Below are positions 53,706 through 63,109 of a DNA stretch of 64,000 nucleotides, piece by piece. Origin of the DNA: Roseateles toxinivorans (lineage in GTDB: Bacteria; Pseudomonadota; Gammaproteobacteria; Burkholderiales; Burkholderiaceae_C); assembly GCF_004362525.1 (NCBI RefSeq), contig NZ_SNXS01000002.1, forward strand, positions 868,001 to 932,000. Direction: 5' to 3'. A program made the translations under genes and the position numbers. Below the pieces are notes generated by a model. The model had not been told where the DNA came from. It did not search any database and saw nothing but the letters and a program-made list of their open reading frames with translations. Every line of letters starts with the position of its first letter. The first letter of the stretch is position 1.

Positions 53706-54811
53706 TGCGGAATCCATAGATCGGTGCGAAAGCCCGCGCCGGGCGCGGTATGGGTCTTGAGTCGGGCGCGGCCGCCATAGTCCAGCGCAAAGCGCCTGCG
53801 CAGTGCGGACAGGCCGATGCCGCTGCGGCTCTGGCTGGCCTCCAGCCGGGCCGGTTCGCAGCCGGCGCCGTCGTCGCGTACGCACAGGGCCAGGGCTTGC
53901 GTCATAGCGTCGCGCTGGGCGCTGATATGCACCTGGCCACCCTGGGTGCGCGGCGCAATGCCGTGCTGGATGCTGTTCTCCACCAGCGGCTGCAGGCTTA
54001 AAGGGGGAATCTCGTCGTCCAGGGTCTGCGGGTCCAGCTCCCAGACGACCTGCAGGCGCTTGCCCAGGCGCAGGCTCTCCAGCGCCAGGTAGTCGCGCAC
54101 GAACTCGATCTCCTCGCGCAGCGCCACGCGGTCGCTGCCGCCACGCTTGTTGTCGAGCACATAGCGCAGCATGCCCGAGAAGCGCAGCAGCGCCTGCTCG
54201 GCCGCCTGGGCGTCCTTGCGGGTCAGGGCGATCAGCGAATTCAAGGTGTTGAACAGGAAGTGCGGATTCAGCTTGCCGGTCACCGCGGCCAGCTCGGCCC
54301 GTACCAGCGCCGCCTCGGCCTGGGCGGCGGCCAGCGCGCTGGCCCGCGCCCGGCGGGCATTCAGCACCGCCGAAAAGCCGGCGGCCAGCGAGCCATAGAC
54401 AAAACAGCCCCACAGCGCCTGCCACAGCACCGTCTGGTGCAGGGTGGCCAGCGCATGCTCGAACTCGAACAGGGCCCAGGCCGCCGCAAAGCTGCTGGCC
54501 TGCCAGAGAAAACTGAACAACAGGGCGGCAACGGCATGCAGCAGCAGCTGCCAGGGGGCGGCCAGGGCCAGCCGCTGCATCCCGCGCATCCAGGGATAGA
54601 CCGCCAGACCCCACAGCGCCGCCGGCCACAGGGTCCAGCTCGCCTGATAGACGGCCGACAGCGGCCGCCAGCTGCCGCGCTGCAGGTCGGCCTGGATGCC
54701 GGCCAGCATGAACAGCAACCAGGCCAGGGTCCAGACGCCGGCATAGGCCAGCCACAGGCGCAGATTGCCTGGCTTGCCGGGTGTCGGGAGGGGGGCGTCG
54801 GGGGACAGCAT
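53702..54811 (-). CDS. LytS/AlgZ-type sensor histidine kinase
   Basis: This 369-residue membrane kinase has four hydrophobic segments (about 18-40, 55-75, 86-112, 128-150) followed by a His_kinase domain with His184 (KLNPHFLFNTLNSL) and a C-terminal ATPase domain (LQPLVENSIQHGI, DDGAGCEP, GIGLSALRRR). It has no periplasmic sensor, so it probably senses within the membrane. The ATG at 54811 begins the conserved part; the open frame extends upstream without support. It forms a three-gene operon with the LytTR regulator and DUF2807 protein. Confidence 0.92.
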   Translation of the reverse strand: MLSPDAPLPTPGKPGNLRLWLAYAGVWTLAWLLFMLAGIQADLQRGSWRPLSAVYQASWTLWPAALWGLAVYPWMRGMQRLALAAPWQLLLHAVAALLFSFLWQASSFAAAWALFEFEHALATLHQTVLWQALWGCFVYGSLAAGFSAVLNARRARASALAAAQAEAALVRAELAAVTGKLNPHFLFNTLNSLIALTRKDAQAAEQALLRFSGMLRYVLDNKRGGSDRVALREEIEFVRDYLALESLRLGKRLQVVWELDPQTLDDEIPPLSLQPLVENSIQHGIAPRTQGGQVHISAQRDAMTQALALCVRDDGAGCEPARLEASQSRSGIGLSALRRRFALDYGGRARLKTHTAPGAGFRTDLWIPQ

Positions 54812-55028
54812 GGCGCTATCGTAGAGGGAGGCGGCGGCTTGGCCGGGCGACCGGTGACCAAATGCAGGGATCGTGCCCTCAACTGTGGCTCGGATGGGGC
54901 GGGATTCAGCGCACGCCGGGCGTGCTCGCAACCAGCCCTTCGGCTTGCCGGCATCGAATCGCAATCAAAGTAGCATCGACGGATGTTGAAACGAATAGGC
55001 GATGCGTGCCGACGCGGCACAGCGGCCC

Positions 55029-56594
55029 ATGGCTGAGTTGCGGACACTGATCGTCGTGCTGGGTGATCAGCTGGACATGGAGGCGGCCGCGTTCGATGGC
55101 TTCGACCCTGAGCAGGACCGGGTCTGGATGGCCGAGGTTGCCGAGGAGTCCAGCCATGTGTGGTCCGGCAAGCAGCGCACGGCCCTGTTTTTGGCGGCCA
55201 TGCGTCATTTCGCCCTCGCCTTGCAGGCGGCGGGGCGGCCTCTTCACTACACGCGCCTCGACGCCGTTCAGAACGCAGGCAGCCTCGGTGCACAGCTGCA
55301 GGCCGATATCCAGCGGCTGAAGCCGGCTCGTTTGGTGATGACCGCGCCCGGGGACTGGCGCGTGCTGCAAGCGGTCAAGTCGGTTGCCGCCGCCAATGGT
55401 CTGCCCCTGGATGTGCGCGAGGACCGCCACTTCTTTGCCTCCGTGCGCGAATTCGCGGCCCATGCCAAGGGCCGCAAATCGCTGCGCATGGAGTACTTCT
55501 ATCGGGAGCAGCGCAAGCGCCACCGCGTGCTGATGGGGGGCGATGGCGCATCCGACGAGCCTGAGGGCGGCCAGTGGAACTTTGACAGCGACAACCGCGA
55601 GGCCTTCGGTGCCGACGGGCCGGGCTTCGTGCCGCCGCGCGCCTGCTTCGAGCCCGATGCGCTGACGCGCGAGGTGATCGCGCTGGTCAACACCCGTTTC
55701 GCCGCGCACCCCGGGCGGCTCGACAGCTTTGCCTGGCCCGTCACGCGGGAGCAGGCGCTGCAGTCGCTGCGGGCTTTCATCGAGGACCGGCTGCCGCTGT
55801 TCGGTCGCTACCAGGACGCCATCTGGCCGGGCGACCCCTGGCTGTACCACGCCCACCTTTCCGCAGCGCTCAATCTGAAGCTGCTGAATCCGCGTGAGGT
55901 GGTCGCAGCCGCCGAGGCCGCCTATCGATGCCGGCAGGCGCCGCTGGCCAGCGTCGAGGGTTTCATCCGCCAGATCCTTGGCTGGCGCGAGTACGTGCGT
56001 GGCATCTACTGGACCCAGATGCCGGGCTACGCCGAGCGCAATCTGCTGGACGCCCAGCACCGGCTGCCCGACTGGTACTGGACCGGCGAGACGGACATGG
56101 CCTGCCTGCGCGATGCGCTGGCGCAGACCCTTGCCCATGGTTATGCCAACCACATCCAGCGCCTGATGGTGATTGGCCTCTATGCGCTGATGCTGGGCGT
56201 GCAGCCGCAGCAGGTGCATGCCTGGTTTCTGGCGGTGTATGTGGATGCGGTGGAGTGGGTCGAGCTGCCCAACACCCTGGGCATGAGCCAGTACGCCGAC
56301 GGCGGCGTGATGGGCAGCAAGCCCTATGTCGCGACCGGCAAATACATCCAGCGCATGAGCCCGCACTGCAAGAACTGCCGCTACGACCCCGGGCAGCGTA
56401 CCGGCGACAGCGCCTGCCCCTACACCACCCTGTACTGGGATTTCCTGATGCGCCATCAGGGGCTGCTGGCCAAGAATCCACGCATGGCGCTGCAGGTGAA
56501 GAACCTGGCCCGCCTGAGCGATGTGGAAAAGCAGGCCGTGATGGAGCGTGCAACAGCGCTTCGCCGCGAAGTCCAGGGGGCCATCGGGCCCTAG
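55029..56594 (+). CDS. phrB: iron-sulfur (6-4)-type photolyase/cryptochrome, PhrB family
   Basis: A 521-residue flavoprotein of the bacterial FeS-BCP/CryPro group, which repairs (6-4) photoproducts with light. The N-terminal domain starts [13 protein letters not shown] (antenna-binding Rossmann fold); the C-terminal helical FAD domain contains [14 protein letters not shown] and [18 protein letters not shown]. Four cysteines at 359, 447, 450 and 463 have spacings 88/3/13, matching the [4Fe-4S] ligands of Agrobacterium PhrB as I recall them (350/438/441/454). ATG 55029 gives the usual start; ATG 55002 is possible. Confidence 0.93.
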   Translation: MAELRTLIVVLGDQLDMEAAAFDGFDPEQDRVWMAEVAEESSHVWSGKQRTALFLAAMRHFALALQAAGRPLHYTRLDAVQNAGSLGAQLQADIQRLKPARLVMTAPGDWRVLQAVKSVAAANGLPLDVREDRHFFASVREFAAHAKGRKSLRMEYFYREQRKRHRVLMGGDGASDEPEGGQWNFDSDNREAFGADGPGFVPPRACFEPDALTREVIALVNTRFAAHPGRLDSFAWPVTREQALQSLRAFIEDRLPLFGRYQDAIWPGDPWLYHAHLSAALNLKLLNPREVVAAAEAAYRCRQAPLASVEGFIRQILGWREYVRGIYWTQMPGYAERNLLDAQHRLPDWYWTGETDMACLRDALAQTLAHGYANHIQRLMVIGLYALMLGVQPQQVHAWFLAVYVDAVEWVELPNTLGMSQYADGGVMGSKPYVATGKYIQRMSPHCKNCRYDPGQRTGDSACPYTTLYWDFLMRHQGLLAKNPRMALQVKNLARLSDVEKQAVMERATALRREVQGAIGP

Positions 56595-56782
56595 CCCTCG
56601 CGCTCTGCGGTAAGCTTCGGCCTACGTGTCCGCATTGCGCTTGGTGTGAGTTGCCCTCAGCCTTGGAACCGCGAACAATGCTTGGCAATCCGGTCCGGAT
56701 GTACCCCTTTGGCGGCGGGATCGGGCATCGGAATCGCCTGCCGGACAGCAACAATTTTCCCTATACAGCTTCGGAGCGCACC

Positions 56783-57325
56783 ATGGCCTCGGTCAACAAA
56801 GTCATCCTCATCGGCAACCTCGGGCGCGACCCCGAGGTTCGCTATATGCCCAGCGGTTCGGCCGTGTGCAATCTGGCCATCGCCACCTCGCGCGGCAGCA
56901 AGAACCGCGAGTCCGGTGAGCGCCAGGAAGAAACCGAATGGCACCGCGTGGCGCTGTTCGACCGCCTGGCCGAGATCGCCGGCGAGTACCTGAAGAAGGG
57001 CCGCCCGGTCTATATCGAAGGCCGCCTGAAGACCCGCAAGTGGCAGGACAAGGACGGCAAGGACCAATACACGACCGAAATCGTTGCCGAACAGATGCAG
57101 ATGCTGGGCGGCCGTGACGGCGGCGGTGGCGGCGATGAAGGCGGCGGTGGTGGCGGCAGCTACGGCGGCGGTGGTGGCTACGGCAACCGCGGCGGCGATG
57201 CCGGCGAGGGCGAGGCGCCGGCCCGCCGCGCCGCGCCCGCAGCGCGCGCGCCGGCCCCGGCGCCCCGCCCGGCACCGAAGTCCTCGACCGGTTTCGACGA
57301 TATGGATGACGACATTCCCTTTTAG
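56783..57325 (+). CDS. ssb: single-stranded DNA-binding protein
   Basis: A 180-residue SSB: OB fold (about 1-112; [21 protein letters not shown] start), a Gly-rich linker (about 113-150) turning Ala/Pro-rich, and the acidic tip DDMDDDIPF that binds partner proteins. It is normal in layout. No SOS box is seen in the 188-base upstream gap. The mobile island begins just downstream of it. Confidence 0.98.
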   Translation: MASVNKVILIGNLGRDPEVRYMPSGSAVCNLAIATSRGSKNRESGERQEETEWHRVALFDRLAEIAGEYLKKGRPVYIEGRLKTRKWQDKDGKDQYTTEIVAEQMQMLGGRDGGGGGDEGGGGGGSYGGGGGYGNRGGDAGEGEAPARRAAPAARAPAPAPRPAPKSSTGFDDMDDDIPF

Positions 57326-57403
57326 CGAGCGGTGTTTGAGAAGTGTCAGGATTCCAAGGTGAATTCCTGAGCTTCTCTCTATGAAAATATGACTGAAGTA
57401 GCT

Positions 57404-57437
57404 GCGGAGAATCTGTAAAGATTCTCCGCTCTTTTTT
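57404..57437 (+). terminator. strong terminator between ssb and the island
   Basis: GCGGAGAATCT (57404-57414) and AGATTCTCCGC (57419-57429) form a perfect 11-base stem with a GTAA loop, followed by TCTTTTTT. It lies 78 bases after ssb and directly before the island; it could belong to either. Its low-GC arms contrast with host terminators such as 16153-16180. Confidence 0.93.
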
Positions 57438-57511
57438 AGCAGCTTCCTATCCGTTTAAGCGGTTAAATTGTTGTAAACTTTAGGCTTCCTTGCTGCCGTT
57501 GGAGAGACGCT

Positions 57512-58738
57512 TTGGGAAGCAGTTGTCCATTCGTAGTCACGCGCATCATCATGCGTGGTGCCGGCAACGCCGGCGAGCGGATGCCAATGATCTTGAGACG
57601 GAGTACTCGCGTGCCCGTTGGCAGTGCTATGAACTGGGCGTTGGGTACTTTGAGACCTTCGCTAGCCAGTTCCACGATAGAACGCTATCTCCGGCATTTG
57701 GCGCTTTTGCAGTGGTGGATTGAGAACGAGGAGTTGACTCTCGATGAGCCACTCGCACTCATTGACGCCCTTACGCCTTCATTGATTGAGACGGGGCTGA
57801 GGCCATGGCTTGGCAAGGACATGTCCGCGCGAAAGGTGAAAAAGCTTGCTGTAGACCCGGAAGAGATTCGCGAGCGCCTGACAGTCGTACGGGACTACAT
57901 CGATTGGGTATTGCTTTCGGCGCAGCGAGGTCTGTCTGTTCGTACCCAGGCGCAGGAGTGCCTCGCGGTTGAGGCGGCCCGGCACAGCATCAAGAGCAAC
58001 TTTGATCGGTTGATGCCGGTTGGCTCTGGCTCTTCAGAGAAGCTTGGACTGACCAAAGCTGAGGTCGTGCGTCTGCTGGAGATCGCCAGCCCATCAAGCT
58101 CCGAGAACCCCTGGGGCAGAGGAGCCTCAGCGGAAATGGTGGCGCTTCGCGCACGCAATGAGCTCGCCATTCGACTCATGCTGGCGTTCGGCCCTCGCCG
58201 TGGCGATGTTTTGAAGATTCACACCGGAGATGTAAAGACTCATGGCGCCGAGCCAACTCTTTGGATTCGACGGCGACCTGATGACCCTAGGGACCCGCGA
58301 GTATGGGAGCCGAACGCAAAGACAGAGGAGCGCATGCTTCCGCTGGATATGAGTCTGGCCCGATTGCTTGATGACTACATTCAAGAGTATCGGCCCCTAA
58401 TCCCTGGGCACAAGAAGTCCCCATATCTCTTCCTGTCGGCATCAGGACTGCCGCTGTCAACGCGAGCGTTCAATGACGTCTTCGCGGCGGTAAGGCCGCT
58501 GATTCCCGACTTCCATCCGCACCGGCTTCGACATACGCATAACGATCGATTGATTGAGCATTGCAAGCAGAACGGCGTCCCGGAGAAGGAGACGATTCAG
58601 CACGCCAAGTACATAAATGGATGGCTCGGGGATAACACAGGGATCTACACCAAGAGAAGTGCTCGCGAGGCGGCTCGGAAGATCAGCATGGGTGTTCAGC
58701 GGCGGGTCTTCGAACTCGTGGAAGATGTACCGTTCTAA
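57512..58738 (+). CDS. tyrosine recombinase/site-specific integrase, first of quartet
   Basis: A 408-residue tyrosine recombinase with a complete catalytic set: Arg229 (FGPRRGDVL), His337-x-x-Arg340 (HRLRHTH), Trp371 in the second His/Trp position (NGWLGD) and nucleophile Tyr379 (GIYTKRS). The N-terminal 190 residues are the arm/core-binding part (SSTIERYLRHLALLQWWI). The TTG at 57512 has GGAGAG 5 bases upstream, a good reason to accept this rare start. The next recombinase follows after 12 bases. It has no close resemblance to lambda-type integrases that target tRNA genes. Confidence 0.85.
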   Translation: MGSSCPFVVTRIIMRGAGNAGERMPMILRRSTRVPVGSAMNWALGTLRPSLASSTIERYLRHLALLQWWIENEELTLDEPLALIDALTPSLIETGLRPWLGKDMSARKVKKLAVDPEEIRERLTVVRDYIDWVLLSAQRGLSVRTQAQECLAVEAARHSIKSNFDRLMPVGSGSSEKLGLTKAEVVRLLEIASPSSSENPWGRGASAEMVALRARNELAIRLMLAFGPRRGDVLKIHTGDVKTHGAEPTLWIRRRPDDPRDPRVWEPNAKTEERMLPLDMSLARLLDDYIQEYRPLIPGHKKSPYLFLSASGLPLSTRAFNDVFAAVRPLIPDFHPHRLRHTHNDRLIEHCKQNGVPEKETIQHAKYINGWLGDNTGIYTKRSAREAARKISMGVQRRVFELVEDVPF

Positions 58739-58750
58739 CTATGAATTTCC

Positions 58751-60370
58751 ATGCAATCTGATAACTTGATTGACTCGGCTCATTCGGCAAGCATTGCAGA
58801 GCGCGAGCCGCTTCCTGCTCAGATCGTGGATTCCCACGGATTGCCGATGGATGTCTCCCAAGGGGTCTGGCGATTCAATGTTCCAGCAGACGACGTTTCG
58901 TTCAATTTCGACCGTCATTGCATCAAAAATGAACACCTGCTCTATGGACTGAAGCGCCATTTGATCTACTGCGCTAGGCGCGTCTCGCCTAGAGAAGCGT
59001 ACAACATCATCGTTCTCAATGTGGGCTGGATGAGTAAAACGGGCAGTTGGGCCGAACTGACAACTGCGGATAGCTTGTCGTCACATCAAGGCCTGCTGGG
59101 TCGAGTCATGTCTGAAGCGCTCGCATTGATGAGGCGAGACAACGTCGACTACAACTTTCATCGACTCAGAGCTTGGTATTCGTGGTGCACGGACTTCGTT
59201 CCGGATTGTGGCTTTGATCCCGAGGATGCTTATAAGTGGGAGCGAGTCCAAATATCGGGCAACGAAAAGGGCGTCGCAGTTCGGCGATCAGATCCAACCG
59301 AAGGCCCGCTGAATGACGCCGAGCTCATCCTTCTTCGCAAGGCGTTGCAGCGCGACGAATCAATGGAGTTGCAGCACATTTTCGAGCGATCTGCGGTGTG
59401 GCTGGCACTGGTCTACGGACGCAATCCAGCGAACTTCTGTCTGCTCCGTCAGCATGACTTTCACCTTGTAGACGACGATGATGAAGTCTGGGTTCTGGAT
59501 ATCCCACGTATCAAGAAGCGAGCACTGCCACGCGCGCAGTTCAAGGAAGAGTACGTCGCCCCCGCCTTGGTCAAAGTGATTCGCGATCAGATGCAGGCCG
59601 CATGTCGCATCATTGATCTCTCGGGAGAGACCCCTCCGGGTGAGCAACTCTTGCCACTGTTCCCTCGATTCGAGCCGCGAACCCATCAGATCGGGACAGC
59701 CATGCACCAATGGGCTTGGCATCGACGCTCGACGGAATTTACCCAGCTTATTCAAGCCGCGGTCAAACGCTACGGATTGATTTCGCCCAGAACCAATGAA
59801 CCGTTGTTTGTCACTACAAGACGCCTGCGATACACCTTTGCCACGAATCGCGTTCGTGAGGGCATCAGCGCTCGCGACTTGGCAGAGGCTCTCGATCACT
59901 CGGACCTCCAGCACGTGCGGGTGTATTTCGATGCCCGATCCACTGTTGTCGAAAGACTAGATGCTGCAGTCGCCAAGGAGATCGCACCGAAGCTTCGACT
60001 ATTCGAGGGTGAACTTGTCAGAAATGCTGTGGAGACCAAGGTCGCTGGCCCCACCCACAAGCGAATTCGCATTATCCCGGAGCTCATAGCGCAGGACCAC
60101 CATGTTCGCGACCTTGGTGAATGCGGCAAGGAGGAGTTTTGCAACCTTTTCCCTCCCTATAGCTGCTATCCCTGCAGTCGATTCCGTCCGTTCGAGGACT
60201 CAGCTGAGGAACATGAGGCAGTGTTCGACTTCTTGATCAAGCGGCGAGAGCGCTTGCGTTCTGATCCCTTGGAGCAAAGCCGGATTGCCGTACAGCTCGA
60301 CGAGGTCATCTACGCATGTGCTGAGGTGATCGTGACGATCAATGACTTGGAGTCCAAGCATGCGGCCTAA
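58751..60370 (+). CDS. tyrosine recombinase with C-terminal Cys cluster (GmtY-like)
   Basis: A 539-residue recombinase. Catalytic-type residues: Arg224 (VYGRNPANF), Arg360 (TRRLRYTFA), His383 (ALDHSDLQH) and Tyr392 (VRVYFDAR). The first His of the HxxR box is Arg357 here, an unusual substitution. The C-terminus has a likely zinc-binding cluster, CGKEEFC...CYPC near 458-478. Size and position between a 400-residue integrase and a 660-residue integrase fit the recombinase GmtY of Gamma-Mobile-Trio modules, or Tn554 TnpA/TnpB-like systems (from memory, not a search). It overlaps the next gene by 11 bases. Confidence 0.78.
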   Translation: MQSDNLIDSAHSASIAEREPLPAQIVDSHGLPMDVSQGVWRFNVPADDVSFNFDRHCIKNEHLLYGLKRHLIYCARRVSPREAYNIIVLNVGWMSKTGSWAELTTADSLSSHQGLLGRVMSEALALMRRDNVDYNFHRLRAWYSWCTDFVPDCGFDPEDAYKWERVQISGNEKGVAVRRSDPTEGPLNDAELILLRKALQRDESMELQHIFERSAVWLALVYGRNPANFCLLRQHDFHLVDDDDEVWVLDIPRIKKRALPRAQFKEEYVAPALVKVIRDQMQAACRIIDLSGETPPGEQLLPLFPRFEPRTHQIGTAMHQWAWHRRSTEFTQLIQAAVKRYGLISPRTNEPLFVTTRRLRYTFATNRVREGISARDLAEALDHSDLQHVRVYFDARSTVVERLDAAVAKEIAPKLRLFEGELVRNAVETKVAGPTHKRIRIIPELIAQDHHVRDLGECGKEEFCNLFPPYSCYPCSRFRPFEDSAEEHEAVFDFLIKRRERLRSDPLEQSRIAVQLDEVIYACAEVIVTINDLESKHAA

Positions 60371-62333
60371 GTACGACGACGCCAGGCGTCGGCCCAAGGC
60401 GGATGAGCGCACGAGACGCAACAGCGCAACGAAAGTTCGGTACCTCAGCGCAGTGCATGACAACTGCTACCTCAATACCGAAGCCTTCATCAAACAAGGC
60501 AGGCAGTGCGCCATGTACGAAGGGATCGACTTCGACTCGGCAGAGTGGAATGTCACGGGTTCGAAGCAGGCGCGTTCACACAAGCAACGAGATAGCTATC
60601 TCAATTTCACCGCGCACAAGACGGATCAGGATGTTGGCAGCAAGGTGGGGGTCGAGTTCAGCAATGAGTCTCAGTTTGCGGAAACGGTTAAAGCGTTCAT
60701 TCGGCTTCGGGCGGAGATTGGTGGGCAAAGCCCGAACAATCAAAGCGAGATGGTCATTGCTTTTCGGTATCTCTATGACGCGCTGAAAAACGATCAATTC
60801 GATCTGAAGCTCCTCACCCGAGAGCATCTGGACATCGCGGCTCGCGTGGTCGCCGCGAGGGAAAAGCCGATCTCACGGTACAAGCGAATTCAAAAACTGG
60901 AGGAAATTGCGCGGGTGCTAGACAGCAATCGGCTGACGATGGCGCAGTTGGACTGGCGTTGTTCTTGGAATTCCAAACCAGCCGACCATGAAGGCACTCT
61001 GGCTGAGTCGAAAGACAGCGATAGACCGCACCCGAAGTTGCCGAAGGATGGTGTGATCGAAGCCGTCGCCCACCTCTACAAGACAATCCCCAGCGAAGCA
61101 TGGGCGGACCGTGTCCGAATCTGCCTTGTTGCCCTACTCCCGATTTTGGGCTTCCGAATTGGTGAATTGCTGACTCTGCCAGCGCTGCGACTACAGACCG
61201 AAGATGACACGGGTCGAAAGTACCTAATCTATTACCCGGAAAAGGGTGCCCCGCCTCAGAAGAAGTGGCTTATGACCGCAGGCGGCATTCTCGTGGAGCA
61301 GATGATCGACGAGATCCTTGGTCTCACTGCGGGGCCTCGCGGCGTAGCTGCATGGCTGTACGACCATCCTGGCTCCATCAATCTGGAGTTTCCCAGCAAT
61401 GACGGGGAGACGGTCGCGCTCGCCGATATTCAACGTGTGCTCGGTATTGGCTCGCCGTCTGGGACTCGTCAATTCGTGACCGGCGAAGGGCGCGGTCTGA
61501 AGGTCAAGCGGGCGAGAGTTGCTAAGTCGGACCTTGTGGCAGTGCTTCGCTCAGAGACCTATTCAGAGCCTGTCAGCGTGGTTGAGGGAACTGGTGAAGA
61601 GCTCCTCTTGAAGGACGCTCTCGCCTGTGCGTTCAAGCATGCGTTCCATGCCAAGAAGCTCACCCTCAGCTACGCCGTGCTGCCAATTTCTGAACAACAG
61701 ATCTCGGACTTCATCTGCGGTCGTGCCGGTATGTCGGCGGTCTTTGCACGCTATGGCATTGAAGGGCCGAATGGTTCGACGCTGAAGGTTTCAAGCCATG
61801 CGTTCCGCCACTGGTTGAATGACTGCTACGACCGTGGCGGCTTGTCAGATGTCGAGCAAGCCGTGTACTTCGGACGCCGCAACCCGAAAGACAATCGGGC
61901 GTATCAACACAAGTCTCCTCAAGAGCGTGTTCGTGAAGCACGAGAGGCTCTAAAAAAGGGCACCATGAAGGGCCCGTTGGCAGAGAAAATTAGGAGCCTG
62001 CCCGTTGGAAGGCAGGACGCAATTCTCGCTGCGCGAGTGCAGGCCGTGCATGTTGTGCCTGGCGGTGCTTGCTTTCACCAGTTCTCGCAGAGCCCCTGTC
62101 CGAACCACATGGCGTGCAAGAGCGGGTGCGGTGACTTTCACTGGCAGACTGATGACCAGATTCAGACCAAGGAACTTGAGTTTGAGAAGGGCATCCTTGA
62201 GGCCGCCATTGAGGCGGCAAAGCTGGAGCTTGGTGAGGACACCTACGGCGCCGACGTCTGGCTGCAGCACAACTTAGAGAAACTTGCTCAGGTGGATCGG
62301 TGCATTGCGGATTCCGCCCCCGTTGGAAATTAG
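60360..62333 (+). CDS. large tyrosine recombinase with C-terminal Cys-rich region (GmtZ-like)
   Basis: A 657-residue recombinase. Arg266 (LGFRIGELL), His480-x-x-Arg483 (SSHAFRHWL) and Tyr515 (NRAYQHKS) form the catalytic set; the second His/Trp position appears as Arg506 (YFGRRNPKD). A Cys-rich patch (GGACFHQF...CPNHMACKSGC) near 580-600 may bind zinc, and the last 60 residues are helical. ATG 60360 lies 8 bases after GGAG and overlaps the upstream gene; ATG 60342 is an alternative. Size and order fit the integrase GmtZ (from memory). Confidence 0.78.
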   Translation: MRPKYDDARRRPKADERTRRNSATKVRYLSAVHDNCYLNTEAFIKQGRQCAMYEGIDFDSAEWNVTGSKQARSHKQRDSYLNFTAHKTDQDVGSKVGVEFSNESQFAETVKAFIRLRAEIGGQSPNNQSEMVIAFRYLYDALKNDQFDLKLLTREHLDIAARVVAAREKPISRYKRIQKLEEIARVLDSNRLTMAQLDWRCSWNSKPADHEGTLAESKDSDRPHPKLPKDGVIEAVAHLYKTIPSEAWADRVRICLVALLPILGFRIGELLTLPALRLQTEDDTGRKYLIYYPEKGAPPQKKWLMTAGGILVEQMIDEILGLTAGPRGVAAWLYDHPGSINLEFPSNDGETVALADIQRVLGIGSPSGTRQFVTGEGRGLKVKRARVAKSDLVAVLRSETYSEPVSVVEGTGEELLLKDALACAFKHAFHAKKLTLSYAVLPISEQQISDFICGRAGMSAVFARYGIEGPNGSTLKVSSHAFRHWLNDCYDRGGLSDVEQAVYFGRRNPKDNRAYQHKSPQERVREAREALKKGTMKGPLAEKIRSLPVGRQDAILAARVQAVHVVPGGACFHQFSQSPCPNHMACKSGCGDFHWQTDDQIQTKELEFEKGILEAAIEAAKLELGEDTYGADVWLQHNLEKLAQVDRCIADSAPVGN

Positions 62334-62335
62334 CG

Positions 62336-62731
62336 ATGGCAAAAGTTCCCAAGATGACAGTCGCCGACGTTGAGTATGCAAAGAAGGAACTCGAAGCTTG
62401 GCGTGATCAACAGCGCGGACGGCGGCTGACGTGGGAGCTCCTCGCCAAGGCCACGGGTTTTTCGCGGCAGACGCTAACTACCCACGCCGACATTCACGCG
62501 CTTTACCTAGAAGCCAAAAAGGCTCTCAAGAGTGGAGTGCGCCCCAGGCCAGCGAGAAGCGACGACTACTTCACCGATCGCATCGCTCATCTTGAGAGTG
62601 AACTTGAGCGGTACAAAACGTTGGAGTCGGGGTGGCTAGAGCGCTGGGTCCGGATTGCATATCACGCACGCGGAAAGCGAACGAGCATTGAAGACCTCGA
62701 CAAGCCGTTGCCTCCGGCTGCACGGAAGTGA
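62336..62731 (+). CDS. small HTH/coiled-coil accessory protein of the recombinase operon (GmtX/TnpC-like)
   Basis: A 131-residue basic protein with a possible helix-turn-helix (about 28-50, LTWELLAKATGFSRQTLTTHADI) followed by a helical coiled-coil-prone part (about 75-110, DRIAHLESELERYKTLESGWLERW). It starts 2 bases after the previous stop, so it is translationally coupled. Small proteins in this position (TnpC in Tn554, GmtX in Gamma-Mobile-Trio) assist integration; that role is inferred by position and layout, not shown by sequence. Confidence 0.7.
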   Translation: MAKVPKMTVADVEYAKKELEAWRDQQRGRRLTWELLAKATGFSRQTLTTHADIHALYLEAKKALKSGVRPRPARSDDYFTDRIAHLESELERYKTLESGWLERWVRIAYHARGKRTSIEDLDKPLPPAARK

Positions 62732-62824
62732 TGCCCTCGTAATCAGACGGCGTGACGGCAACAACGCGGATCAGTTGTATGCGTTCGGCAAGATCATCTT
62801 GAATCCGGCCGGGCACATGCGAAC

Positions 62825-63109
62825 TCAGGAAGTCTGGCTGTCCTTCCACTCTTTGATTGGCACGAAAGACTCCTCGTGGACGTCATCAAAGACGATCCAG
62901 CCGCCGCACTCGGCACTCATGGCATTGAGCTGCTGAACTTCCTCGGCTGTCAAACTCAGTGGTGCGCCACCGAACCCGGGCCTGTGCATTGCGCTCCAGA
63001 CTTCGCGTTCAATGCCTTGCATCCAGCCCGCTCGATAGCTCCGTTCCGAGATACCGGAGATGAAGTCAGCAAGGTTCCTTTGCTCTTGGGTAAGGTCTTT
63101 AAGGGCCAC
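62825..63109 (-). CDS. hypothetical protein on island, unknown family
   Basis: From a GTG at 63109, preceded by AGGAAAG, a 94-residue soluble protein reads LKDLTQEQRNLADFISGISERSYRAGWM (partly quoted) with a C-terminal GGWIVFDDVHEESFVPI. The helix around YRAGWMQGIEREVWSAM is typical of small Burkholderiales hypotheticals I have seen, but no function is known. The frame is open to 63277, where it overlaps the IS66 remnant; the GTG is preferred for its ribosome-binding site. It is opposite in strand to the recombinase operon. Confidence 0.5.
   Translation of the reverse strand: MALKDLTQEQRNLADFISGISERSYRAGWMQGIEREVWSAMHRPGFGGAPLSLTAEEVQQLNAMSAECGGWIVFDDVHEESFVPIKEWKDSQTS

Noticed and set aside
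57512-62731. Tandem recombinases as an integron or ordinary prophage integrase
   Set aside because: No attI/attC array, no tRNA target, and three large unlike recombinases with an accessory protein fit a transposon- or GMT-like module better.
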